Notes: a model not told the origin generated them from the letters alone. DNA of 64,000 nucleotides from Leptasterias polaris (GCA_037783415.1 JAZGTN010000163.1:620001-684000); one strand, 5' to 3'; positions 12,060 through 23,894 are shown, counted from the stretch's first letter. Numbers and translations are program-made.

Positions 12060-14750
12060 AAACTTGTGACGATGATGTAAAAGCTAGTTCTATCCTCTCC
12101 CCCCCCCCCCCCCCCTTCAAAGAAAAAACAAACACATTTACAAACACTAGTTAGAGCACAATTTCTAACCAACTCCATTGTTAAAAGGTATTTGTTTAAA
12201 TACCCACTTCTGTTGATACAATCATGGTCCTTGAGATTGAGTGTAACATATGCTTGGGCTATCATTGCTAGTCAATATGTGCACTGAATTATCAAAAAGA
12301 CATTAGCTTTCATGAGAAGCTCATTGGGAGTCAAGTGTGCAGCTTCTCTGTTGATGTTAGTGGTAGACAGCATGCTTAAGAGTTATTATAGGCTTCAAAA
12401 AGTGTCAAGATCACATGTTGGTGAAAAATATTTGAGGAAGCTACACTTACAATGAGAATTTTGCCTGAAACATCAACTGTTTATGTTTAATAATCAAATG
12501 AATATGTCAAATCCTAGTCTATCCTTGGAAGTCAAATACTGTGCATTTCATATCAAGACAACAAATTTATTAAAACTTGTTTTCTTTTATGTGAATTTTT
12601 TTCCCAGGAATCATTATTATTATTATCGTATATTTCTGGTGATGAATCCAAGGATGCATCACAAGTGAACTTAATCACTGCAGCTCACAAGCCTGGGAAA
12701 AACCTTAAACAAGGATGCTCCCAATGTGAACCAGAAACACTGGGATTAACCCCTACTTTTCCATGATAAGTGTTTTGGGTTCTTACATGTGCACTACTAA
12801 TCTCTTACCAACTGAAGGACAACGCAATTATGGTAAAGGACACAAGTGCCATGACTGGGAATTGGACCTAAACTCTGTTAATCAGAAATACCAGCAGAGC
12901 TTGAGTCCTTGATTAGTGTGATCGGTTGTTGAAATAATCAGAGAAAATTGACAATAACACTAGTCATGTGACTGATAACCAGTTCTGTGAAGCAAAAATG
13001 TGTGCTGTTGACAAATTTGTGATTAAAGTATTGTCAAACTGGTGGTCTTTAGTAAGCATTAGACCTGAATGTTGTGTGACATTGTTTTTATAGCGTCTAT
13101 GTTTAACTGTTGACAGTAATAACAATAATCCCAAACCATAAGTTGTAACTGTTTGCATTTAGTTTGCTTGAAAACGAGAACCAAATGAGTGAATAAAATG
13201 CACATAGACTTAAGAAAACCAAGTTTGATGTTATTCATGTTATTTAAGATGTTTTATTAATTGATATCTGATTTTGTGGGCCATAAAGGTATACAATTGG
13301 TGTTTTTTGAACAAAAATGGTCTTTAACATGTAATAATAGTAATCCATTGCTAAAATATAAATTTGAGGAGATGCATTCGATCTGACATTGTACACGAAA
13401 GAAAGCCAACAAAATTAAAAATGTGAGAAGCACAGTTCGTTGCAAAGAAGATGATGTTTCAAATACGCGGTTTCCATTTTCCATATTATATATGAATGCT
13501 GCTTGAATGCTACAGTGCTTATAATTATTCAGATGCTATGGTTTTAAAGAGACTGTTCAAGTCAATTATACAGAACTAGTCTGGTTCCTGACTCCACACT
13601 ACCGCAGAGCATTCTGACAATCATTCAAGCTTACTAGATATCAATTACCTATATTTGATAGGTTTCACATCAGAAAACCACCAACCAATACCACACACAT
13701 CAATGGATATACTACATATTGCTTTCACAACCATCTGGATTTGGAGTTTTCCCAAGTACACGGAACAGGAAGTGTGTCTTTGTATTATTTTTTTTTTTTT
13801 TTGAAATTTCATCCTTATTAGAATTCCAAAATGTCAAATTGCTGATTACCTTGGAGTTTTAAAGATGATTGGTTAAGACCTGATCACATGGGTGTTTATT
13901 GAGATCATGTGGTATGATAATTTGTAAAGACCTACGAGGAAAATGTGGAATGATTTAGTTTCTAATTAAATGGGAATAATAGTGTAATGTTCAACCGTAA
14001 AGGCTCAACCCATGGGGCAGGTATACATTGTATATGTACTTAAGAGGAAAACAATCCAATAGCACTCCACACTAATACTAAAAATAGAAGGTCAGCACCC
14101 GGATCTTAGACAATGTCTCAAAATTCACTAACATATGCGCGGGTACATGTCCATGCTTTATGTTTACCCACATGTACTGACTGCACTAATACAGTCTGGT
14201 GCCTATGCAGTGATCGCATGAGAAGTGGTGGTGAAATTGAGCAAAAGTGCATCATTAGTGCCGAATGCTATTGACGTCATCATCAAATAATCTTGGTTGC
14301 ACCATTTTGGGAGTCCATGTCACTGTGTGTTAAACAGTGTAGTGCGCATTTAAGGCAAAGGGACATTTACACCCATACCTGTAATCTCCCCAAATGGTGA
14401 GTGTGTCACATTCTCAGCATTATGACATGCATGCACAGGATTAATAGGAGACTTTTGGGGACACTTGGTGGCAGCAGACTTACCAAGTAAATTCATTGTT
14501 CAAGTTCAAAAATGCATAAGCAATTGCTGCTGACACATAGCGTCCCCAAATCCTGTTCTCTCCATGACACAATTGAACAGTAGTTTTTTATAACATCATA
14601 AATTTTATTATTTGTCTTTTGTGTTTGCAAACACTTGTGGTTAGACTAGCCTCTTCCCTTCCCTTCCCCTCCCCCTTCGTCATCCTATTTCGTTGTTCAT
14701 CTCTTGCTTCTTCCGACAGAATTCTGCTTTTTTCCTTCCTTCCACTCCTT
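12060..14750. other. Intergenic stretch without recognised genes
   Basis: Contains a poly-C run at about 12099-12115 and a poly-T run at about 13787-13802. Short open frames here have no family features, including one on the minus strand at 13257-13484 with a hydrophobic stretch. No gene or repeat is supported. Confidence 0.35.
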
Positions 14751-14755
14751 TCTAT

Positions 14756-14874
14756 GTGACTGCTCAGTATACTTGTCATGTGTGCTGTGTTGTGATGTCA
14801 TTTAGCCTTTGAGAAAGACTCTGATAGAGTCGAAACATGGGGCCATTAACGCATTTCTTTTTGCATTTAATTTA
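14756..14874. repeat. Half copy of the foldback element seen at 29797-30100
   Basis: Carries GTGATGTCATTTAGCCTTTG, AGAAAGACTCTGATAGAGTC, GAAACATGGGGCCATTAAC and TTTTTGC in the order of the right arm of the element in SWIM-gene intron 3. The opposite arm is not seen. Confidence 0.55.
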
Positions 14875-14957
14875 ATATTCAAATTTTATTGATTACTTGT
14901 CTTTTTCCATATTACAAAGGGTTTTGATGGCTTTAAATGAAGTCTTCATAAATCCTA

Positions 14958-15300
14958 TCAAGTCATTTGCGAGTTAGATTTGAATAATGTCTGGTACCAT
15001 AACTTGCTTGGTCAAAAGTTACTGCTCAAATCTGAATTTCTCAGCTCAGACTAAAGACAGTTGCTGTGTCACATGATTTGGGACAAGCTTTTGCTGACTT
15101 CAGACACCCATACACAGTTCTGAATAAGTGTGTATGGCACAATGATACAGGGCTTTGCCTACCTGGAGGTTGCTATACAAAAGCTCGTGACATAACAACA
15201 CTGTCTTTAGTCTGGGGAATCCAATTTGAGTGTTTACTTGTGACCAATCAAATCATTATGCCACACAATATTCAAAATCGAACTCCCGAATGACTCATTT
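14958..15300 (+). repeat. Dispersed repeat, copy 2 (partner at about 9960)
   Basis: Same ordered blocks as copy 1, from AAGTCATTTGCGAGTTAGAT to CAATCAAATCATT. It lacks the roughly 280-bp extra sequence present in copy 1. An open frame within it is not a gene. Confidence 0.55.
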
Positions 15301-16144
15301 TACAAGACTGGCTTTACAAAAATCAATACTGAATTAAACTTTCATCATAACTTGCCTTTATCTTTACTCTGGTGTTGTCAAACTGACCAAGCTAAGGCCT
15401 TGGCATATCAGTCTTAAGAATTCAAGACGAGCAGAGCATACTGTTCAAAACATAGAGACCGTTTACCACACCTCTTTCCAGAAAGAGATTTACACCTGGC
15501 TGTACTCACAAGATCTATCAGTAATAGTTACTTCCTATAACTCATATCATGCAAATCTTCAAACATAATTTACATTCAAGACATGATGTATGGGTGACGA
15601 ATCATAATGATGGAACTGTACCCACATTGTTGGACCAAAACTTGCGTAATTGATAAGCAATAACAAATAACAGTGTGTTGAATGCAGTAACCTGGAAGAA
15701 GGTCCGGCATTTGTTTTCGCAAGAGATCATTCTAAGTCTCTAGCCTCTCAACAGAAGAATACTATAACTAATCTGTGAGGTTGTCACCATGAATGGTGCT
15801 CAATTTTACAGAGTAAATGAAAATGTCGGACAGAAACTGTGTTTTGCAGCCAAATTACTTTTCAAGGTAATGTATTTGGTGCTTCTGCCAACTATACATA
15901 AATTGAGTTTGCAAAAATACTAAATTAAACACTTTTACTGTGAAGTACTCACTTTACTTTGTAATTAACAATGCTGCACCATCTTTGAATGGATAGGTCA
16001 GGCTAGGAATTGTGGATTATGAGGTTCATTTTTTTCAAATCCAAATAAATGTACATGTTACTGACATACTGTTTTAGTTTCATTTCAATCCTAAGCTATG
16101 AGCTTCATCAAACTGCCAACCATGTCTAATGCTACTCTGCCTTA

Positions 16145-16240
16145 TATACCCTTTCTTGGTTGTCATAGACGGTATTGTAGGCGTGGTTTGGACTGATTGG
16201 TCATGAATGTGCTCTCTATGACAACCAAGAAAGGGTATAA
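16145..16240. mobile_element. Small hairpin MITE
   Basis: TATACCCTTTCTTGGTTGTC ATAGA is mirrored about 45 bp later by TCTATGACAACCAAGAAAGG GTATA, giving a 25-bp inverted repeat around a short centre (GGCGTGGTTTGGACTGATTG). Confidence 0.6.
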
Positions 16241-16513
16241 AGACAGTTGAGCATAAAATAAATATACGTTACATCTACATTTTATCTAGATTTGAAAAAA
16301 CAAACCTCCTAATCCATGATTTACCAACAATCCAGATGAACTTATTTAATGAGGTTGGCATTTGTTCCAATGTTCTGACCTCAATTTCCCCTGTCTTAGC
16401 CTCTGTGTCATGTTATACAAAATTACTTTAGACTAAGGAAATTTGATGGAACGTGTCATATGCAAAACAAAAATGGCTTCCTCTTTGACATTCCATAAGT
16501 GCTAGGTCTAAAA

Positions 16514-16728
16514 CCCTCCTACTTCCCAAAACATTCCCAGCGAGTTGACCAATAAAATCAGACCATTCAACTGCACCAATTGTGTGTGGGTGGTGGCACA
16601 ATTTTTGCGCAGAACTATACAGTGCAAGTTTGTGCACTGGGGATGATTCACCACATGATATCATATTGCAGGCTGGCTGGCATCATTCAAAACCACAGTG
16701 GATGATATTGAATGGTCAGATATTAGGA
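16514..16728. mobile_element. Old copy of the CCCTCCTA piggyBac-like MITE
   Basis: Ends are CCCTCCTACTTCCC and ATATTAGGAGGG. The interior (GAGTTGACCAAT, ACCATTCAACTGC, GGTGGCACAA, TATCATATTGCA) matches the well-preserved copy at 26081-26293. Flanking TTAA is no longer intact here. Confidence 0.55.
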
Positions 16729-17016
16729 GGGTCGACTGTGCACTGAGTAGATGCACTATACTGCAGGCTGGCTTACTTTATCTATTGTTCAAAACCACAG
16801 CGGATGATCTCGAGTCCAACATTAGGAGAGTGAAAAAATGCTGCATATATCTTACGCAGCACACTGATGGTCATGAAGCCGTTGCTTACAAAGTGCAAAA
16901 TGAGTGTAGTGCTTTGCACGTACCTTAAAATAAACAAGACTTTACATTTGTGTTCATATTTGGCAACAATTCATAATTTAGTTGTATTACCATTGGAGAC
17001 TAAAGCTGGACGAGGG

Positions 17017-20000
17017 TCACGTAAACTTGAATCCTTTCTTTGTCAAATCTTTTCTTGCTTCCCCTATTTCCTGCAAATGAGATCAAATTTGACACAGTCA
17101 GATTCAGGTCGTATTTTGTGATGACCATAAAAATCATAACAGTGTGTCAGAGATGTTCTGGTAATTCACTGCACACTTTTTCATTTTTTAATATTTTCTT
17201 TGTTTTTCTTACCTATATGGCAACAGATAAAGCTGAATTATGTGGAGTTAACAAAAGGCAATAAATAAATCTTTGCCCACTATTTTTTTCGTTTTGAACC
17301 TAAATCGACCAGCTTTTTGAACTTTTTTCAAAATTCTGTATTATAAAAAAAAACTATTTCTCAGCAAACAAAATGCATCTTGTTGATTTGTGTTGCCTTG
17401 TAAGTTGTTCTTCCGAAAGTCAATAGTATTTCTTGAGTGATACTGCCCTTTTGTGATAACTAGTACATTAGGCCCTATGGGTCGTACTTGTACAATCGAC
17501 AACACTTTTTGAGTACAAAAAAATATATTGTACATGTACGATAATTGCACTTTCAGAATACGTATAATAGATTGTACATGTACGACCTCTGCACTGAAAG
17601 AGTTAAGAGGTCAGGTTGGCTCAGAGGTTTGTTTCCCTGCCTTCCACCTCTGTGGACCCCGGTTTGATTCCCAGACTAAAGCCTTGCATTTGGACTGGGT
17701 TTTCAGTCCCTACCTGACTGTGTGGGTTTTTTCTGTTTGGGGTTTTCCTCCCAAGTCTAAAACTGAAACCTCTTCATTGTCTTCTTCCAAAAAGATGGTG
17801 TGATTTTTCCAATTGGATGCTTTGCCGACTATATAATTCAGATTCAGATTCAGATTCGGGTTAAGAATAACAAAAAAGGATTGTAGAAAACAAATAGAAA
17901 TTACAGAAAAAACAAAATTCCCCAAATAGAGACATTAATCAACCAATCAATCAATGCAGCTTACTGGACCTACCCTAGAGGGAAATTTCTTTGCATATAC
18001 GCAACACACAAAATAATTACAAACTAAACAAAAGAAATGCTGGAATTTAAGTTAATTCCACATTTTATCGACTGAGCTGACCATCAAGGAGACGGACAGC
18101 ATATGGTATAAATGAAGTGAGGTATCTTTTTGTTTTGCATCAAAGTGACTGCCATCTTGTACCACTCCTAATAAGCCTGATGGAAAATATGTAAAGTGGA
18201 TTGCTACGTTTCAGTATGGGTTTTTGTGGAATTTGAGAATTATTGACCAAAACATGGCGGACTAAAAATAATTGTTTACAAACCAACAAGTTTGGCGCCA
18301 GAGCAAAACTCAATGCTGTTACCTTTGTAACATATCTCTGTTTCCTGATTTTGGGTTAAACAAAGAACAATTGACTAGAGCGGGATTTGAACCAACGACC
18401 TCTGGATTGACGTGGCGGTGCTTTACCAACTGAGCTACATGTATCAAGCCCTATGTTGGCGGTCTCCCTATTTTGTCAATATCTTTGTTTCGGGGTGCCA
18501 GTCAGAAGCTATACATAACTGTTAACTGCTGTGTAGCCAGGGATCACACCCAAATTTACGATACAACCTGGGAAGCGGCAGCCAGGGGATCACCTTAAGG
18601 GGATGCGACTTTTTATATCAGATATCAAATACAGTCGTTTGACCAGTTCCGGATCACTTTTTGAATTAATAATAATAATAATAATATCAAGCATTTATAA
18701 AGCGCCATCTATCTAGCTAGACTATTCCGAGGCGCATATTATTACCCCTGGTCACTGGGCCATTGGTAATAATATGCGCCTCGGAATAATTCACGATGTT
18801 TTTGTTGCATTCTCTTTAACGTTTTAAACAAACAAAAGTCGATCAGTTTACCTACACATGTCATAACATTCACCAAGTATCCATTGGCAAAAAATAAGTA
18901 ATACTTTTGAAGTGGCTTCGAGAAAAGTATCGCCACCCGTTTGACCAGTTCCGGATCGGTTGAATCTATTCCGAATCAGTAGCGCGCCCTCTATTGCAAA
19001 CCAATACTCCCAATCCCATTCATAAAACTGAAAATACATGCAACGTTATCGACGGCTGTTGGATGAAGTACATGTAGTTTTACATTCCTTGAAATATAAA
19101 AATGCACGCTTCCAGTGCAACTTAAATGACAAACTTTCTAAAACAGCCGTATGATTTTAACTAACTGAGTGCGCCACCATTTAACGTACCAACATATTGA
19201 GTGATCCGGAACTGGGCAAAGGTACGATGCCTCCCAACAAACGATTTTGGTAATTTTATCTCATAAAAAAACCAAAACGTCTGCTCAGTATTTATGGGAA
19301 ATATGTTTTACACATTCTTACCATTTTACATAAATGCTATTCGCCCTGGCATTCAAATTTGAAAGGTGAGAAGTTTTAACAGCGTTTTTCAACCAACATT
19401 TTGGGGGGTAAATAATGATCATTATCGCAGACAAACTTCAGAAAAATTACCATAATTTATTTGTCGATGATGTTGGTCACCTTATTTTGGGTTTGTTGGT
19501 TTATTGGATGTTATTCTTCACATGTATCAACAGGAATTGGTAATGTGAGAAGTAATTTAATTATGTGGTTGTTGCAAAGTTTAAGTGATCCGGAACTGGT
19601 CAATGATCCGGAACTGGTCAAACGACTGTAATAAACCACAAGGGAAATCGATTGGGTAAATTCTAAATGATTTGGGGTTGAACACAGAAATATCGTCTCT
19701 ACTTCTTGTTAGATATTTTACCTTTTTAAGGGATGCAGCTGCTTCCTCACAATCGTTAAAAGTTGCAACCCGGTAACCAATGGTTGCTAGGGAGAAGCAC
19801 TGTCAATCAGAATACAAAACCAAAGTTAATCATTATGAATAGTGACCTGGCTATCAAGTTTGTGATTGGCCAATGCAAGAAGGGGGCGGAACTTCAATTG
19901 TCCTATCATTGTCATGTATTAAATATGTGTAATGCCATGCAACTTAAAGACATACAACATTGGTAATTGTCAAAGTATTGCAAAATATTGATATTTTCCC

Positions 20001-22309
20001 CTTCCTGTTTTAAAGGGTGTGTACATTGGTAATTGTCAAAGACCAGTATCCACAATTGATGTGACCCAACATATACATGAAATAACAAACCTGTGAAAGT
20101 TTCAGCTAAATCAGTCTTCAGAGTCATGAGAAAACAGTGAAAACCCCCATTATACGTTTTCACTGTTTTCAAACATCGGATTTTATCACCAGTGATAAAG
20201 TAAAGACTAGTTGTTTTACTCATTTCCTAAAAACCATAGCATTTCACGCAAACTAATTCAAGGGAAGTTTTGCACCATGACCATCTTTATACCATGTAAG
20301 TTATGTGCAAATCTGTAAACATTTACATTTTCAATCTTACCAATGTTGTACACACTCTCAAAGCTTTACAAGTTCAAAGCTGACTACCAAACTATATTCT
20401 GGTAAACCTTTAAGGGAGCTTTTGAGATGTGACATTTTCTTGCTTCTCATTGAACTTAGCAGTAGAACCAAGTTTACACATGTCATTAACATCACCTGCT
20501 GATGACATATGGTTTACAGCTGTTCAAATGTTTGAGTGCAGCCAGACTGTAAAGATACATTAACTGTGATCCAACATGAACAAACATTGTAGCTCATCCA
20601 CACTGTATGCTGTTAACCTACATTTTCAATAATTTACAAGATTTCAACTTACCCCAAACACTATCACCAAATAGACTGGCAGCTGTGAATATAAACATAA
20701 TTGTCAATCATTTAAAATGTGACTTATCAAATTAACGAATTGACAATGAAAAAATACACATTTTATGAAATTTATGTATTGGTTATTCTTGTCCAGTCAA
20801 TTTTATGTTTAACTAGATGATTTGTCTAATTTTTGTTTAAAGAAGTTACATACACAAGTAACCCATCTCAATATCAAAAGGTTTACTTTCACTGACTATC
20901 AAATAATAATTCACAAACAAAACCAGGCTGTGTAGTTGCAGTGGCGTAACTAAGGGGGGCATGGGGGGGGGGGGGAACGTGCCCCCCAATTGATGTCAGT
21001 GCTTTGTTTTTGAAGTTGTTATTTTTCTATTATTTCTTTCCTGTGTATTCCGTTGTTAAACTGTTTTTCATTTTACAACCATGTCTTTAACTCTTAAAAA
21101 GTATTTTACATCTCCCATAAACATATTTTTTAACATTATTAATAGTAAACGAAGCGCTGAAAAAGGGCATCAAACATCATTTTGCAAATTGACCATCCCT
21201 TTGGTTTAATTGAGGGGCTGTTTGGAACCCGCCATTGCGTAGATTAAGATCCAGTTTTTAAAAAGTGCAAAGGAATCTATAGTTGATTTGCCAGCAGTGC
21301 CCCCCTAGAAAAAATGGTGCCCCCCCCTAAAAATTTACCTTAGTTACGCCGCTGTGTAGTTGTCCAAAATTGAAAAAGGGGCTCCAAGGTCAAACTCAGT
21401 TTTGTGATACTCTCATTTTCCAATTGATAAAGTCCTCATGAAAATGGGGAAAAAAGTACAAGTCTCTAACCTCACGCTAAAATGGTGTCAAATGCCATTT
21501 TATTTGATTTTTTTTTCAGAACCAAGTTTGAAACATGAAATCACCGGACATCAGAAACAATCAGGTCTGTACTAAAACTAGTCTGTACATTCCAAAGGGG
21601 ATTTTTTGTGCCAGTCAAAAGGTAAACTTCAATGATGTTTTGATCATCAACGTTTAGGAATCAACTGAAAATTATCTGTACAAATAAATAAGTGTACCGA
21701 ACATATACCGGTACTTGAAATGTCATCCATCGTTTTTTGATTTTGACAACAATTGCACTTGAAGGACATCAAATATAGTGGCATTTCACACCATTTTAAC
21801 AGAAGTTAGACACTTGTTGAAAGGTGAAATAATTTTAAAAAATCATGTTTAGCATTCCCGCCAGCTTCCTTTATGGAGGCCGCCTGTTTTTGTGTGTTTT
21901 TCTTTTTTACAAAAACAAAATGATAAAATTTTTAATTTTCTGCATAGTGACATCACTTAGGTCTCATTTTCTGTTGCATCTTGCCAAAGAAGCCAATATG
22001 TCATTTCCTGAGTCCAAGTGGCGGCCATTTTGAAAAAAAAGGGCAACTATCTTGAAAATGGCGGTTGTCTTGAAAAATGTGTCGGGCGGCCATTTGAAAA
22101 CAAGAAGAAAAAAAGGCCCTCCTCCATCCTTTTTTCAAAAAGGCATGACTTCAAACATGATTTTGTTTTTTTTGCCTAATACTTACCGGGACAATGATTT
22201 CTTTTATTCTGGGGTCTAGTTCAAACGGAACTATATCAAAGACGAAGGCACTCCATATACTGGCAAATAGTATAATTGCTGTCAGCCATTCTACAAGTTT
22301 AGAAGCCAT
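17017..22309 (-). CDS. DPM3: Dolichol-phosphate mannosyltransferase subunit 3
   Basis: Four coding exons on the minus strand: 22309-22187, 20682-20653 (only 30 nt), 19799-19722 and 17070-17017, all phase 0 with GT/AG borders, total 94 aa plus TGA. DPM3 is about 92 aa in vertebrates. Residues 1-41 start MASKLVEWL, as in the family's K-L-x-x-W-L start, and hold the first membrane helix. The 30-nt exon (LPVYLVIVFG) and the start of exon 3 (CFSLAT) form the second helix. Then comes the family signature GYRVATFNDCEEAA and the C-terminal EARKDLTKKGFKF. Known role: DPM3 tethers and stabilises the catalytic DPM1 at the ER membrane, for synthesis of dolichol-phosphate-mannose used in N-glycans, GPI anchors and O-mannosylation. 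A strong acceptor just upstream (exon would begin at 22330) implies a non-coding 5' exon, possibly ending at 23473. Intron 3 holds a Tc1-like element and intron 1 a hAT MITE. Confidence 0.93.
17613..17800 (+). mobile_element. tRNA-derived SINE, family 3
   Basis: AGGTTGGCTCAGAGGTTTG (A box) and CCCCGGTTTGATTCCCAGAC (B box) are followed by GTGTGGGTTTTTTCTGTTTG and GGGGTTTTCCTCCCAAGTCT. The copy at 56732 has the same layout. It lies in DPM3 intron 3 on the opposite strand. Just downstream is a short GATTCA microsatellite (17839-17858). Confidence 0.55.
18373..18620 (-). mobile_element. tRNA-derived SINE, family 1 (minus strand), long copy
   Basis: On the minus strand: TTGACAAAATAGGGAGACCG, then CATGTAGCTCAGTTGGTAAA (A box), then GGTTCAAATCCCGCTCTAGTC (B box). 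A further block around 18530-18600 (CCAGGGATCACACC and GGGAAGCGGCAGCCAGGG) also flanks the copy at 27831 and probably belongs to the same repeat. Located in DPM3 intron 3. Confidence 0.6.
18632..19628. mobile_element. Non-autonomous Tc1/mariner-like element, 997 bp
   Basis: TA then CAGTCGTTTGACCAGTTCCG at the left is mirrored by CGGAACTGGTCAAACGACTG then TA at the right. The CAGT start and TA target duplication fit Tc1/mariner elements. The motif GATCCGGAACTGG recurs in either orientation at about 18650, 18944, 19202, 19588 and 19606, as internal binding-site-like repeats. No transposase is encoded. It lies in intron 3 of DPM3. Inside, 18668-18790 holds an (AAT)n run, AAGCATTTATAAAGCGCC, and a 23-bp hairpin (ATTCCGAGGCGCATATTATT). 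Confidence 0.75.
20939..21354. mobile_element. hAT-like MITE with 8-bp target duplication
   Basis: Begins CAGTGGCGTAACTAAGG and ends CCTTAGTTACGCCGCTG. It is flanked by the exact 8-bp direct repeat TGTAGTTG (20931-20938 and 21355-21362). An 8-bp duplication and CAG..CTG ends are hallmarks of hAT elements. It is 416 bp, has no coding capacity, and contains poly-G/poly-C runs near the ends. Located in DPM3 intron 1. Confidence 0.88.
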
Positions 22310-22410
22310 TGTCAGTTTATTTCTCAGTTTCTGGAACAAGAGAAGAACTGTAAAATGATTAAATTATTTAAAGAAAATCTTTTTTGACTAGCCTAGTTTA
22401 AGATTTTTTT

Positions 22411-22670
22411 CTCTAGAGTAGGAGGCAATTTTGCAGGGGGAAACTTTGCTAGAGTAGGAGGCAATTTTGCAGGGGGAAACTTTGCTAGAGTTGGAGGCAA
22501 TTTTGCAGGGGGAAACTTTGCTAGAGTAGGAGGCAATTTTGCAGGGGGAAACTTTGCTAGAGTAGCGTAGGAGGCAATTTTGCAGGGGGAAACTTTGCTA
22601 GAGTTGGAGGCAATTTTGCAGGGGGAAACTTTTCTAGAGTTGGAGGCAATTTTGCAGGGGGAAATACGTG
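22411..22670. repeat. 36-bp tandem repeat, about 7 units
   Basis: The unit reads CTAGAGTAGGAGGCAATTTT then GCAGGGGGAAACTTTG. Units start 36 bp apart (AGAG at 22415, 22451 and onward). One unit carries an extra 6 bp (GCGTAG), which also keeps the period a multiple of three, so the minus strand stays open as a PAKLPPTLAKFP repeat. No splice context or start supports coding. It lies in the region upstream of the DPM3 coding start. Confidence 0.75.
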
Positions 22671-22697
22671 ACTGAGGCACGAAATTGACACGAACTG

Positions 22698-23000
22698 CCA
22701 AAAATGATAAATTCTCACCGTTTTTCAGAATCCTCGCCTTCCCATAACAATATGGCCGCCGCTGAAATTTTCCAACTGGTAATGCTGCGTGCTACGCTGA
22801 TAACGATTATCAACGGTTCACGTACAAAACATTGGTTATTGCGGATCAGCATTGCGCCTATGATCATTGATTGTATACGTGAACCGTTGGTTTTGTTACC
22901 AGCGTAGCGCGCAGCATTACCAGGTGGAAAATTTCAGCCAGGGCCATTTTTATCGGAAGGCGAGGGTTCTGAAAAACGGTGAGAATTTATCATTTTTTGC
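22698..23000. mobile_element. Long foldback MITE, about 303 bp
   Basis: Two arms of more than 100 bp are near-perfect inverted copies: AATGATAAATTCTCACCGTT, GAATCCTCGCCTTCC, ATTTTCCAACTGGTAATGCT, then CAACGGTTCACGTA on the left, with the complements on the right ending GAGAATTTATCATT. The loop is about 22825-22870. AACT occurs on both sides and might be a target duplication. It lies between DPM3 and the SWIM gene. Confidence 0.7.
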
Positions 23001-23228
23001 AACTTTTTTTTGCGGAGTGGATTTTCTGGACCCGCGCAACGCTTAATGAGAGTACAAAGAACATATAGTCTTTATTTATAGAGCCTAATTTTGGCAATTC
23101 ACAAAAGAACTGTAGGCATGTAAACGTAAACGTGAATATGGTAAAAAGTTTTGAATAGGATTTTGTACGTCACTCTATGAGGGTAGTGGAGACGATAGCG
23201 GATCGAACCTCATAGCTCTAGGAGTAGG

Positions 23229-23306
23229 TTCAACCATGGAGGAAGAAATAAATCTATTTCTTCCTCCATGGAGGAAGAAATCTATTTCTTCCTCCATGGT
23301 TCAACT
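23229..23306. repeat. Nested palindrome of CCATGGAGGAAGAAAT
   Basis: CCATGGAGGAAGAAAT occurs as inverted and direct copies four times in 75 bp, with TTGAACC/GGTTCAA on the outside. The sequence can fold as one long hairpin or as two smaller ones. It lies about 0.6 kb upstream of the SWIM-gene start codon. Confidence 0.65.
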
Positions 23307-23309
23307 GAT

Positions 23310-23894
23310 CAACTAAACTACTCAGTTTGTCAAAAAAAACTTTACTAACTACTCAGCTCAGTCATGTCAGTCTCAGTACACAAGATTGAATGACACAAAT
23401 TCTATGTTAGTACTGTTTATGCTTATGAAGAACAAAACATAAAGGTAAAATTACCCTTCCGCAACAACTTACTGTGAACTTCTCTTTCTGAACGATCTGA
23501 TTTCGGTGGAAATAAGTCAAAACTAACCAGATCAAACGTCAGGGCCTGTCACTAGTGTCAGGTGTGGTGTCGATACCAGCCTGGTTTATGTCATGGGTAC
23601 TGTGTTGTTGATAATGTTTTGCAACGTCAAGCGCTTGCGAAATAAACTGGTGCTAAAACAGTTTGTCTCAATATGAGCTATCTAGGAGTACAGGTACCAA
23701 ATCCACTAAGTTCCATCCTCGTTCTCAAATATAATACATGTTTTTCTTCATGAATGGTATGCATGTTTCCCCTGAGAACAAGGTGATTTCGTTAACATCT
23801 TCTTCATCAACAAAAGGCGGTACTCGGTTGTGAGTGCGAGAATGTTTTGAATTTTAAGTCACGAATTCCTAATTTCAATTAGTCAAAAAGCAAG
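23310..23894. promoter_or_regulatory. Probable shared upstream region of DPM3 and the SWIM gene
   Basis: DPM3 (minus) and the SWIM gene (plus) diverge from here. On the minus strand a consensus donor (GTAAGT) at 23472-23467 follows a purine-rich stretch and could end the non-coding first exon of DPM3, which needs one because of the strong acceptor at 22333-22331. The SWIM-gene ATG is at 23895. No TATA box is evident. The assignment is inference from position and splice-like signals. Confidence 0.4.

Noticed and set aside
13257..13484. Minus-strand ORF with a signal-peptide-like start
   Set aside because: No family features, no neighbouring exons, and length within chance for AT-rich DNA.
22393..22701. 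Minus-strand protein of 102 codons with PPAKLPPTLAKF repeats
   Set aside because: Tandem DNA repeat without coding context; probably within an untranslated region.
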